A stretch of 32,134 nucleotides of DNA from JANFXS01 sp022791155 (GTDB lineage Bacteria; Bacillota; Clostridia; Lachnospirales; Anaerotignaceae), in NCBI GenBank assembly GCA_949743895.1, contig CATJUX010000075.1, positions 1 through 32,134 of the forward strand. Direction: 5' to 3'. The notes below the pieces were generated by a model. That model was not told where the DNA came from. It did not search any database and worked only from the letters and a program-made list of their open reading frames with translations. The position numbers were made by a program, and so were the translations under genes. Shown in pieces: positions 1 to 7,466 of the stretch. Position 1 is the first letter of the stretch, and each line of letters begins with the position of its first letter.

Positions 1-49
1 CGCGGTTCGCACATCTCATAGTTGCGAGGGCCGAATGCCCCTCCCACAC
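1..49 (-). repeat. Inverted fragment of the REP-like family
   Basis: Positions 1-15 are the exact reverse complement of 17083-17097. The adjoining GCCCCTCCCACA (37-48) also occurs near 29145-29156. The element is cut by the window start. Confidence 0.65.
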
Positions 50-190
50 CCTCCCCTGTTTGGCCACGCTTTTTGTCGTCAGTTCAAGTTTTAGCCTTTT
101 TCGATGTTTAACGCTATTGGGAATTTTCAAAAAGCTAAAAGACCATTTGGCATAAATTTGAAAAAGTATACTATCTCAGAGGTGATATAT

Positions 191-1870
191 ATGTTGAAAA
201 GCCAAACAATGCGGCAATCAAGCCCTGAAGCCGATCCGCTGTGGCTGGGGGCCGGGCGCACAGTTGATGACCTTTCAAAGCCGCAAATTCTCATCGATTC
301 AACATTTGGCGACAGCCACCCGGGAAGCCGGCATCTCATGTCGCTTGCCGAAAATGTCAAAAACACGGTTTTTGCTTCACAGGCCATGCCCGCCATATAC
401 ACAGTCACTGACATATGCGATGGCGTTGCCACAGGCCACAAGGGCATGAGCTATTCACTTGTTTCAAGAGAAGTGATTGCCGGAATGGTTGAAATTCATG
501 CCATGGCGTCAGCCTTTGACGGCATTGTCACAATTTCATCATGCGACAAAGCCATTCCCGGCCACCTGATGGCCGCGGCAAGGCTTGACATGCCTGCCAT
601 ACACATGAGCGGCGGCTCAATGGCGCCCGGGCCAGCGTTTATATCGGCCGACACATGCTATGAAACAAACATGCGGGTTGCCGAAGGCAGCATGACAACA
701 GAGCAGGAGCTCTATTTCAAACAAAATGCATGTCCAAGCTGCGGCGCATGCCAATATATGGGAACGGCAAGCACAATGCAAATTGTGGCTGAAGCGCTGG
801 GAATGTCACTTCCATCAACAGCATTGTTGCCAGCCGGAACAAACATTCAGGCGCACATTGCAGCAGAAGCGGGAAAAACAATTGTGGAGCTTGTCAGAAA
901 AAACATTCTTCCAAGCAGCATAATGACAAAGGAAGCCTTTGAAAACGCCATAAAAATACATGCTGCCGTGGGAGGCTCCACAAACGCCGTTCTTCACATT
1001 CCGGCAATTGCAAAAGAGTTGGGAATTGACATCACGCTGAATGATTTTGAGCGTCTTTCAAAGGGAATCCCTCTTTTGACAAGCACGCTCACAGCTGGAA
1101 AATGGCCAACACAATTTTTGTGGTATGCCGGGGGTGTTCCGCGAATAATGCTTGAGCTGAAAGACGAGCTTCACATGGATCTTCCAACAGTGACAGGGAA
1201 AACACTGAAAGAAAACATTGAATTTCTTGAACGCACGGGATATTTCAGAAGAAGCGCCGAATTTTTGGGCAATTTTGGCATGAAGCCGACAGACATAATA
1301 AAAAGCGTTGATTCGCCGGAGGACAGTGACAGCGGCGTCACAATTCTCAAAGGCAATCTGGCGCGCGGCGGAGCAGTCATAAAGCACTGTGCTGTGGACA
1401 AATCAATGTTTTTCTTCACAGGGCGCGCAAGAGTTTTTGACACCGAGGAAGCAGCTGTGGCCGAAATATACAGCGACAAAATAAAACCGGGAGACGTTGT
1501 TGTGATACGCTATGTTGGAAAACGCGCCGCCGGCATGCCTGAAATGCTCAAAGCCACAGACGCCATATGCAACAAGCCAAAACTCAACAACACAACGGCG
1601 CTTGTCACTGACGGAAGGTTTTCTGGCGCCACAAGGGGGCCGTCTGTTGGCTATCTCCTTCCAGAAGCGGCCGATGGAGGAGAAATATGCCTTGTTGAAG
1701 ATGAAGACCTCATTGAAATAGACATACGCAGAAAGTCTATAAACATTGTGGGAACAAAAGGAAAAAGACAAACAGAAAGTGAAATTGAAAATGAATTTTT
1801 TGAGCGCCGCAAACGCCACAAGGCCAAAGAATTCAGCCACAAAGGAGTGCTCAAATTTCTGAACATGTGA
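191..1870 (+). CDS. IlvD/Edd-family dehydratase (hydroxy-acid or sugar-acid dehydratase)
   Basis: The 559-residue product has the length and motifs of the IlvD/Edd superfamily, iron-sulfur enzymes that dehydrate dihydroxy or sugar acids to 2-oxo acids. Seen: SCDKAIPG at 117-124, a GACQYMGTAST segment after C187, GGSTNAVLH, TVTGKTLKEN, and the C-terminal TDGRFSGATRGPSVG with the catalytic-type serine. The MGTAST and LKGNLARGGAVIK wording is closer to pentonate dehydratases than to classical IlvD. The start at 191 has GAGGTGA six bases upstream; an upstream ATG at 104 lacks a ribosome site and adds an unconserved tail. Oddity: the first cluster-ligand cysteine of IlvD (the PC before the H-L-x-x-L-A-E-x-V helix) is glycine here (G45), while C118 and C187 remain and an extra C76 sits in ICDG, as in Edd. 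Superfamily is certain; the substrate is not. A possible -10 (TATACT, 167-172) lies just upstream. Confidence 0.88.
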   Translation: MLKSQTMRQSSPEADPLWLGAGRTVDDLSKPQILIDSTFGDSHPGSRHLMSLAENVKNTVFASQAMPAIYTVTDICDGVATGHKGMSYSLVSREVIAGMVEIHAMASAFDGIVTISSCDKAIPGHLMAAARLDMPAIHMSGGSMAPGPAFISADTCYETNMRVAEGSMTTEQELYFKQNACPSCGACQYMGTASTMQIVAEALGMSLPSTALLPAGTNIQAHIAAEAGKTIVELVRKNILPSSIMTKEAFENAIKIHAAVGGSTNAVLHIPAIAKELGIDITLNDFERLSKGIPLLTSTLTAGKWPTQFLWYAGGVPRIMLELKDELHMDLPTVTGKTLKENIEFLERTGYFRRSAEFLGNFGMKPTDIIKSVDSPEDSDSGVTILKGNLARGGAVIKHCAVDKSMFFFTGRARVFDTEEAAVAEIYSDKIKPGDVVVIRYVGKRAAGMPEMLKATDAICNKPKLNNTTALVTDGRFSGATRGPSVGYLLPEAADGGEICLVEDEDLIEIDIRRKSINIVGTKGKRQTESEIENEFFERRKRHKAKEFSHKGVLKFLNM

Positions 1871-2067
1871 CGGCAAAAACACATCCGGTTCAACGGCTTC
1901 AAACTCAAAAAAGCCTGTCCGGCCAAGCGCCATGCACGCCATTGTGACACTTCGCGCACTTGGCCATGAACGACAATTTGGGCCTCATGGCGCAAAACCA
2001 ATGTTCCCAAAAAACTTGAAACACACAGCCGAAATATAATGAGATTCACATTGCCAAAACAGAACAA

Positions 2068-2111
2068 AAAGTCCCGCACACGCGTGTTGAAATGTGCGGG
2101 ACTTTGTTTTT
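2068..2111. terminator. Bidirectional intrinsic terminator between the dehydratase and csrA
   Basis: A 13-bp perfect stem pairs AAAGTCCCGCACA (2068-2080) with TGTGCGGGACTTT (2093-2105), with a 12-nt loop. It is followed by GTTTTTG on the plus strand, and by a T-rich run on the minus strand. It lies between convergent genes and would end both transcripts. Confidence 0.85.
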
Positions 2112-2187
2112 GAAAAAACAGCTTCATGAACAGCTGTTTCGATTTTTATAAACGCATCAGCAATTTTTGACATTTCTTTTGCTTCCT

Positions 2188-2385
2188 TCACATGCGCATT
2201 TGTTTTTTTTCCAAAAAGCACGACGGCATGGGGTGATCCTGTTCATAAACTTCTCCCCTGACAATTGTGATGTCTTTTGGCGCGTCAATTGATATGCGTA
2301 TAAGCCCCCTGCTTTCCTCGGCCTTGACAATTATGTTTCCGCCTATAACAACATATTCTCCTGGTTTTCTCCCTAATGTCAGCAT
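2188..2385 (-). CDS. csrA: CsrA/RsmA post-transcriptional regulator
   Basis: A 65-residue CsrA-family protein. CsrA is a small dimeric RNA-binding protein that recognises GGA motifs in mRNA leaders and represses or stabilises target mRNAs. Seen: the MLTLGRKPGE start (family MLxLxRKxGE), VIGGNI, the IDAPKDI core, and the RNA-contacting arginine at R43 in VRGEVY (family HREEIY). The residue after that arginine is Gly rather than the usual Glu, and one loop is a residue shorter than in E. coli. The start has AAGGAGG eight bases upstream. The protein runs about 15 residues past the conserved fold, into a Lys/Met-rich tail. There is no fliW or flagellar gene beside it, which is unusual for Firmicutes csrA; it stands alone with its own terminator and a repeated upstream motif. 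Confidence 0.9.
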   Translation of the reverse strand: MLTLGRKPGEYVVIGGNIIVKAEESRGLIRISIDAPKDITIVRGEVYEQDHPMPSCFLEKKQMRM

Positions 2386-2945
2386 GGCAATTCCTCCTTG
2401 AATTCATGCGCGCCATTTGGCACACAGCGCCTTTTTCTCTACACAATATATATATCGGGCTTTATACATCAAAACTTAATAGTGTTACTATTATTTATTT
2501 TAATAGTGTTGATGAATGGATAAACACCGGTTCATGTTTTATATTAGTTGTTAAGCCACATCTGAAAACTGTTCAGTCTTCTTTTTTGAAGCACAGCCCG
2601 TCATTTGGCACACATAAAAACATTGGTTTTTGGAAACAATCTTTCAAAACCGTTTTCATATGATTTTTCTGGCAAAACGCGCCAACATGCATTGTCGTTT
2701 TGAACGGCCATTGTTGTTTTACAAAAATCCGCATTTGTGTTTTGCCAACATTTGACGGCCAAATGGCTCCTTTTGATTTTGCAGCTGGCGCCTGTTTTTG
2801 AGGTTCATCTTCAAAATGCAATTTTTCGGCACAAAAATGATGACAAATGCAAGCCGGCCAAATTCAATGCGCTTTCTCAAAAATGTTCGCTTTTCAGCCA
2901 TGTTTTTCCAAAAATATTGTTCCGATAATGAGGTGTTTATCAATC
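2386..2945. other. Gene-free gap between csrA and the XRE regulator
   Basis: This 560-base, AT-rich divergent gap shows no convincing reading frame. Next to csrA it holds a plausible minus-strand promoter and the TTAATAGTGTT repeats described separately. The rest (about 2530-2920) is rich in words such as TTTTGGC, GCCAAA and CATTTTG, with no clear structure. Confidence 0.5.
2476..2510. promoter_or_regulatory. Candidate operator upstream of csrA
   Basis: TTAATAGTGTT occurs at 2476-2486 and again at 2500-2510, offset by 24 bp, about two helical turns. The first copy also forms the inverted repeat AATAGT-GTT-ACTATT (2478-2492). The site lies about 100 bp upstream of the csrA start. Binding by a dimeric regulator, perhaps the neighbouring XRE protein, is inference. 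Confidence 0.45.
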
Positions 2946-3311
2946 ATGACTTACAGCCAAAAAGAACTTGGGCGCCGCATACGCGCCCAACGCCGCAAAA
3001 ACAAACTTACAATTGAAAAGCTGTGTGAAATGCTGGAAGTCTCGCCGTCATTCATCGGCCTTGTGGAAAGAGGGACAAGCGGCGTGAGCCTTGAAAACCT
3101 CTGCAAGCTTTCCGAAATATTTCAGGTTTCCACAGACTATCTCCTCAAAGGCGAGGAGACAAACACTTTGGCCAAAGAGGAAAAAACCATTCATGACGGC
3201 CGCTCAAACATTGACATACTCAACACATATCTTTATAACTACACAGAGGAGGAAATTCAGTTCATAATTGATCTTGTCAAATTTCTCAAACCACGAATAT
3301 CTGTCAAATGA
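2946..3311 (+). CDS. XRE-family (Cro/CI-type) transcriptional regulator
   Basis: A 121-residue protein with an N-terminal helix-turn-helix of the XRE/HTH_3 type (residues about 6-62). Visible features are LGRRIRAQR, the first helix LTIEKLCEML, the recognition helix SPSFIGLVERG, and the LCKLSEIFQVSTDYLL close that is standard for this family. The short C-terminal region ends in IQFIIDLVKFLKP, a likely dimerisation helix also found in many small Firmicutes XRE proteins. The start at 2946 was chosen because GAGGTG lies ten bases upstream and the HTH begins right after it; a longer frame upstream looks non-coding. Target genes cannot be read from sequence. It faces away from csrA and precedes the EIIC gene by 450 bases, so it could regulate either. 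Confidence 0.85.
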   Translation: MTYSQKELGRRIRAQRRKNKLTIEKLCEMLEVSPSFIGLVERGTSGVSLENLCKLSEIFQVSTDYLLKGEETNTLAKEEKTIHDGRSNIDILNTYLYNYTEEEIQFIIDLVKFLKPRISVK

Positions 3312-3761
3312 AGTTTGCTGCCCCTGCCAACAAATTTCATATGCTTCACAGGGCAAACATTTTTTGTTTTTCAACATTTCAAATGCGCCAAACCTCAAAA
3401 TCACTTCACAAAACGGCCAAAAAACATGCAGCGTTGTGATTTGGCCAAAATCATTTTCGCGCCACAATTGGCCCATGGCCACACAGGCCATGCACGTTTT
3501 CATCAAAAAAATTTGATTCTGTGCACACAAAAACTTTCAATTCTGCTTGTCTTCAAAGCCAAAAGCACCCCAAAAACATAAAACAAACCAGTCCAAACAC
3601 CCCTTTCATTTTGTCGGCGCTTCCAAAGCGTTCATTTTGTGTTTGCAGCAAAGTTTTGTTTGTGGTAATATTTTTTATTGAAATATAATCCGTTTTTAAT
3701 TTGCGCCTGTTCACAGCAAAAAACGTACACTTGACAAATATCAATTGGGGAGAATTTAATC
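3312..3761. other. Gene-free gap before the EIIC gene
   Basis: About 450 bases without a believable gene. The last 100 bases carry a candidate plus-strand promoter for the membrane protein. No terminator hairpin is obvious after the XRE gene. Confidence 0.45.
3660..3689 (+). promoter_or_regulatory. Candidate promoter of the EIIC-like gene
   Basis: TTGTGG (3660-3665), an 18-bp spacer and a consensus TATAAT (3684-3689) lie about 72 bases before the ATG at 3762. The -10 is strong and the -35 weak. Confidence 0.45.
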
Positions 3762-4853
3762 ATGGAGAATTTCAAAAAATTTCTTGAGCGCAAAGACATT
3801 GTGGTGTCCGTCAGAAGATATGGAATTGACGCCTTGGGGGCAATGGCACAGGGCCTTTTTTGCTCACTTCTGATTGGAACAATCATAAACACGCTTGGAA
3901 CACAGTTTCAAATTTCTTTTCTCACAATGCCGGCCGCCACAGTGAGCGGAACCGACTACACCGTTGGCGCCCTTGCCTCGGCAATGAGCGGCCCGGCAAT
4001 GGCCGTTGCCATAGGCCATGCACTGCACTGTCCGCCTTTGGTGCTGTTTTCGCTCATCACTGTTGGGTTTGCTTCAAACGCTCTTGGCGGCGCCGGCGGG
4101 CCACTGTCCGTTTTGTTCATCGCAATCATTGCTTCAGAAATTGGAAAAGCCGTTTCAAAGGAAACAAAAATTGACATCCTTGTGACGCCGCTTGTCACAA
4201 TTGGAATTGGCGTGGCGCTTTCGGCATGGTGGGCCCCGGCCCTTGGAAGCGCCGCAATGAAAATGGGCAGCGCAATCATGTGGGCCACAAATTTGCAACC
4301 GTTTTTGATGGGCATTCTTGTTTCAGTGCTCATGGGAATTGCATTGACGCTTCCAATTTCATCGGCGGCAATATGCGCCGCCTTTGGCCTCACAGGGCTT
4401 GCAGGGGGAGCGGCTGTTGCCGGCTGTTGCGCCCAAATGGTTGGCTTTGCCGTCATGTCATTCCCTGAAAACCGCTGGGGCGGCCTCATCTCACAGGGAA
4501 TAGGCACGTCAATGCTTCAAATGGGCAACATTGTCAAAAATCCCAAAATATGGATAGCGCCAATTGTTGCTTCGGCAATCACAGGGCCCCTTGCCACATG
4601 TGTGTTTCATGTTGAAATGAACGGAACTCCCGTTTCCTCCGGCATGGGGACATGCGGCTTTGTTGGACAAATAGGCGTATACACCGGCTGGATGAACGAC
4701 ATTTCACAGGGGCTAAGGGCAAATGTGACATCGTGGGACTGGTTTGGCCTGATCATGATCTCGTTTGTGCTCCCGGCTGTCATATGTCCGCTCATAAACA
4801 TGGCGCTCATGAAAATTGGCTGGGTGAAAAAGGGAGACATGAAGCTTTCATAA
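3762..4853 (+). CDS. PTS EIIC-like membrane permease (PTS_EIIC_2 type)
   Basis: A 363-residue integral membrane protein with about eight to ten hydrophobic segments full of Gly/Ala/Ser, for example GLFCSLLIGTIINTLG and FLMGILVSVLMGIALTLP. The pattern matches the EIIC_2-type permeases of the phosphotransferase system, also annotated as membrane proteins of unknown substrate. Recognisable elements are the N-terminal soluble helix FKKFLERKDIVVSVRRYGIDALGAM, a conserved-looking SGPAMAVAIGHAL stretch and PENRWGG. No EIIA or EIIB gene is adjacent, so either it borrows them from elsewhere or it transports by another route. GGGGAG lies nine bases before the ATG. The family assignment is from recall of the pattern; the substrate is unknown. 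Confidence 0.7.
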   Translation: MENFKKFLERKDIVVSVRRYGIDALGAMAQGLFCSLLIGTIINTLGTQFQISFLTMPAATVSGTDYTVGALASAMSGPAMAVAIGHALHCPPLVLFSLITVGFASNALGGAGGPLSVLFIAIIASEIGKAVSKETKIDILVTPLVTIGIGVALSAWWAPALGSAAMKMGSAIMWATNLQPFLMGILVSVLMGIALTLPISSAAICAAFGLTGLAGGAAVAGCCAQMVGFAVMSFPENRWGGLISQGIGTSMLQMGNIVKNPKIWIAPIVASAITGPLATCVFHVEMNGTPVSSGMGTCGFVGQIGVYTGWMNDISQGLRANVTSWDWFGLIMISFVLPAVICPLINMALMKIGWVKKGDMKLS

Positions 4854-4890
4854 AAAAACCATTGTTTTGAAAACAAGTGAACAGCGCACA

Positions 4891-4937
4891 AAAAACAGGG
4901 CTTTTCAACACGCATTGTTTTGAAGCCCTGTTTTTTT
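4891..4937 (+). terminator. Intrinsic terminator after the EIIC gene
   Basis: ACAGGGCTT (4895-4903) pairs with AAGCCCTGT (4923-4931) and is followed by a run of seven T (4931-4937). It lies 40 bases after the stop codon. The left arm is preceded by A5, so it may also work on the minus strand. Confidence 0.85.
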
Positions 4938-4951
4938 GATTTCCGCTTCAA

Positions 4952-4980
4952 TTGACATGTTACACATTTCATATTATATT
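4952..4980 (+). promoter_or_regulatory. Candidate promoter TTGACA-17-TATATT
   Basis: TTGACA (4952-4957) and TATATT (4975-4980) are separated by 17 bp. The element overlaps the ACATGTTACACATT motif that recurs inverted at 27203-27216. Confidence 0.45.
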
Positions 4981-4994
4981 TTGCATATTTCAGT

Positions 4995-5011
4995 TGACAT
5001 GTCGCATGTCA
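4995..5011. promoter_or_regulatory. 17-bp palindrome TGACATG-N3-CATGTCA
   Basis: A perfect inverted repeat, TGACATG TCG CATGTCA, sits between the two candidate promoters. It has the size and symmetry of a dimeric repressor site. The regulator is unknown. Confidence 0.5.
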
Positions 5012-5049
5012 CATTTGTCACGCTTGGGGCATTTGCACACTTTCCACAA

Positions 5050-5078
5050 TTGAAGTTTCCAAAAAAATCTGATATAAT
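5050..5078 (+). promoter_or_regulatory. Candidate promoter TTGAAG-17-TATAAT
   Basis: TTGAAG (5050-5055) and the consensus TATAAT (5073-5078) are 17 bp apart. If active, it gives the secreted-protein gene a leader of about 320 nt. Confidence 0.55.
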
Positions 5079-5406
5079 ATCTCTCAACAATATGTGACAA
5101 CAAATGACAACAAAATTCATTCGCAACATGAACCTCCCAATTCTTTTTTCATTTTCCCACTTGCTCACAGGGCATGAACCGCGATTGGCATTTGGGGCTT
5201 GAGTGACACAAAAGCGAATTGGGAAATATGCATTTGGCAACGTTTCACTTTCAAGCACACAGCCACAAATTTCTGTTGACACACATGACAAAGGCCGCAT
5301 GAATGCGCATGAAAACTGTTCGTGCAAAGTCGGTTCAACAAAAGCTTTTTGACATCAATTGCCCGGCGCCGTCTCACAAAACAAATTTTGGAGGTGCAAA
5401 CACACA

Positions 5407-6624
5407 ATGAAACGAATTGTTTACATTTTTTTGACACTGTTCATGACTTTCATGTCGTCAGTTTTGGCCCATGCCCAAAATTCAAACTATGTTCCAATTG
5501 AAAACTGCTATGTTGACTGCTGGAGCGGCGATGTTGAAAATTTGACTGAATATATTTCAAAAAACGTTGACACAGGAAATTTTGAAACAAAGTTTGAAAA
5601 AATCATTCCCGCCTCGCTCGACAGCAGCAAATATTGGATTTTATATTCAATAAACAACGGTTCCCACAAAACGCCATACAACATATGGGCCTGCTGGGAC
5701 AGTGGAAAGCTTGGGTTCCACAACAAATGGGACAAAAAAAGCATTGACGCCTTGACAAATGATGAACAGCCATATCTTTCATGCGACATTGAATTTGAGG
5801 AAATGAAAAGCGCCGCCCTTGCGGGCATTGGCGCCAATGACGGTCTTCTTTCATATCAGCAAATTCGCTGCCATGCCGATGAAGAAAATATGTGGCCGCA
5901 GTTCAATGTTTCGTCAATATACACAGTTGATGGCACAAATTTTTCAAAAGATATGCTTTTTGTATACAACAAAGACATCATTCCATGCAAAACGGAAAAC
6001 TGGAGCGAATTTGCCGCTGTTGACAAAAAATTGGACATTTCAAAAAACTTCAGCGCCCTTCGGGAATATTTCATTGAAAAAATTCCAGGGTTCCGTGACT
6101 GCGGCTTTGAGATTGAAAAAATATACCCCGCCAACGCCAACAGTTTCTACATAGACTCCACAAAAAATGGCGTTCACCGCCCGCTATATCATCACCGCGA
6201 ACAAAAAACACACATAATATACGGCTTCACGCTCAATGGCATGGCAACGCCCTACAAAGTTGAAACTGTCGTGAGCAAAAACAAAATTGAATACCGCTTC
6301 AACTTTTCTGCTGATGACATTGAAAATTTGTTCAAAAACGAATTTGTGAACAAAATGACGGTTCCGCCTTCTGAAGTTCAAAAGGCTGTTGAAAAATGCC
6401 AAAACACAGCAGAAAGTGTTTTCAATTCCGAAAACAACATATACAATTCACAATATGACATAATCTCTTTGGAAACATGCTCCGGCCTTGACAGCGAGCT
6501 CCGCTTTTATGTTGACGTCAAGTCGGTCTATGAAGACAAAAAATATGGCGGCAACAGCAAGCTGTGTGTATACAGCCGTTATTACGCCTCTCCTGAAATT
6601 GCCGAAAATGTGCCGGCGGCATAG
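5407..6624 (+). CDS. Secreted protein of unknown function
   Basis: I do not recognise this 405-residue protein. It opens with a clear Sec signal peptide: MKR, a hydrophobic core (IVYIFLTLFMTFMSSVL) and an A-H-A cleavage site after residue 23. The mature part is hydrophilic, rich in Asn, Lys, Tyr and aromatic residues, and has ten cysteines spread along its length, an even number compatible with disulfides or metal binding. There is no LPXTG anchor, lipobox, transmembrane helix or repeat. The start at 5407 has GGAGGTG about ten bases upstream; an in-frame ATG at 5359 would bury the signal. It is monocistronic with a long promoter region. The reading frame is well supported; the function is not. 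Confidence 0.8.
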   Translation: MKRIVYIFLTLFMTFMSSVLAHAQNSNYVPIENCYVDCWSGDVENLTEYISKNVDTGNFETKFEKIIPASLDSSKYWILYSINNGSHKTPYNIWACWDSGKLGFHNKWDKKSIDALTNDEQPYLSCDIEFEEMKSAALAGIGANDGLLSYQQIRCHADEENMWPQFNVSSIYTVDGTNFSKDMLFVYNKDIIPCKTENWSEFAAVDKKLDISKNFSALREYFIEKIPGFRDCGFEIEKIYPANANSFYIDSTKNGVHRPLYHHREQKTHIIYGFTLNGMATPYKVETVVSKNKIEYRFNFSADDIENLFKNEFVNKMTVPPSEVQKAVEKCQNTAESVFNSENNIYNSQYDIISLETCSGLDSELRFYVDVKSVYEDKKYGGNSKLCVYSRYYASPEIAENVPAA

Positions 6625-7015
6625 AACGCAAAAATTCAGCACGTTCAGAAAACTCAAACCTGTTGAAACACAAACGGCATTCGAAGCAGAAATGACGCCC
6701 TTCACACAAACAAAATTTTCGACAGAAACAGCGCTTTCCAAACAAATTTCTGACAAAAACAACGCTTTTCACGCAAGTGACGTTTTTGGCCAAAACAATG
6801 CTTTTGACGCAAATTGAAAAATACTCCTCAAACGAAATTTTGCCGCTCAACGTTCCCCAAAGGCCAACGAAATTTCACAAACCTCACAAAATTTTTCCAC
6901 GTGGCGCTTCTGAAAACTTTCGCCAAAAAACATTGATTTTGCACGCCAAAGCATTTCGCCAAAAACTTTTTTGCGGTTTCCTATTGACAAAATGAAATTT
7001 TTGTGGTTTCATCTT
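6625..7015. other. Gene-free gap upstream of the T-box leader
   Basis: About 390 bases without a gene. It holds imperfect copies of AAAACAACGCTTTTCACGCAA near 6760-6815 (second copy AAAACAATGCTTTTGACGCAAA). Near its right end is a -35 candidate, TTGACA (6984-6989), for the T-box transcript, with no good -10. No terminator is seen after the secreted-protein gene. Confidence 0.4.
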
Positions 7016-7020
7016 ATTAC

Positions 7021-7279
7021 ACCGTTGATGTGGAGATAAAACTGTTTGCGCGCTCACAGAGAGCCGGGGTTGGTGGAAGCCTGGCAGAAATGCGGAACTG
7101 ACAAATGGGCCACTGAGGGCGCAGTCAAAGGAATTTTCCGAGTATTCTGCGACGCCAAGCCGGCGTTATTGGCAGGAGTGTGTCGGCACTTCACAGAGAG
7201 GGCGTTCGCGCCAAACAAGGTGGCACCGCAGACGAGTCACGTCTGTCCTTGAATTGTTTTTCAGGGACAGACGTTTTTT
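7021..7279 (+). promoter_or_regulatory. T-box leader specific for tRNA-Trp
   Basis: A classical T-box riboswitch, which reads tRNA charging and allows transcription when the tRNA is uncharged. Seen: the stem I hallmark CAGAGAGCC, the apical GGTTGGTGGAAGCC, the specifier region AAATGGGCCACTGAGGG in which TGG (7106-7108, Trp) precedes GCC, and the T-box proper AAGGTGGCACCGCA (7217-7230). The tRNA-end-binding UGGC (7221-7224) pairs with GCCA, matching the G discriminator of bacterial tRNA-Trp. A terminator follows: a 12-bp stem 7241-7252/7261-7272 with T6 at 7274-7279. The controlled operon is a tryptophan-type ABC transporter, so codon and genes agree. Confidence 0.95.
7241..7279 (+). terminator. 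Conditional terminator of the T-box leader
   Basis: GTCTGTCCTTGA pairs with TCAGGGACAGAC (one G.U pair) and runs into TTTTTT. It is mutually exclusive with the antiterminator formed by the T-box sequence. Confidence 0.9.
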
Positions 7280-7466
7280 GTTGCGCAAAATCTTGATTAA
7301 AACAAAATCCAATCCGACAGAATATATTTGAAACACGGAACATGGCTGTGCATTTTGTTCCAAAGTGCAAATTGGTTTCACCGCAAAACAATTTGTTTTT
7401 CCAAATTTTGAAACAAATTGCCAAAAACAGTTCCAACAACACAAAAAATTGAAAGGGTGAGTTTTT

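Larger units (their letters stand above)
4938..5406. other. Gene-free regulatory gap before the secreted protein
   Basis: This 470-base gap holds two candidate plus-strand promoters and a perfect 17-bp palindrome. About 330 bases separate the second promoter from the next gene. No coding frame is convincing. Confidence 0.5.

Noticed and set aside
1985..2221. A 78-codon minus-strand frame overlapping the end of csrA, with a lysine-rich start
   Set aside because: It runs straight through the 13-bp terminator stem, has no ribosome site, and its second half has no protein-like character. A frameshifted csrA tail is possible but unsupported.
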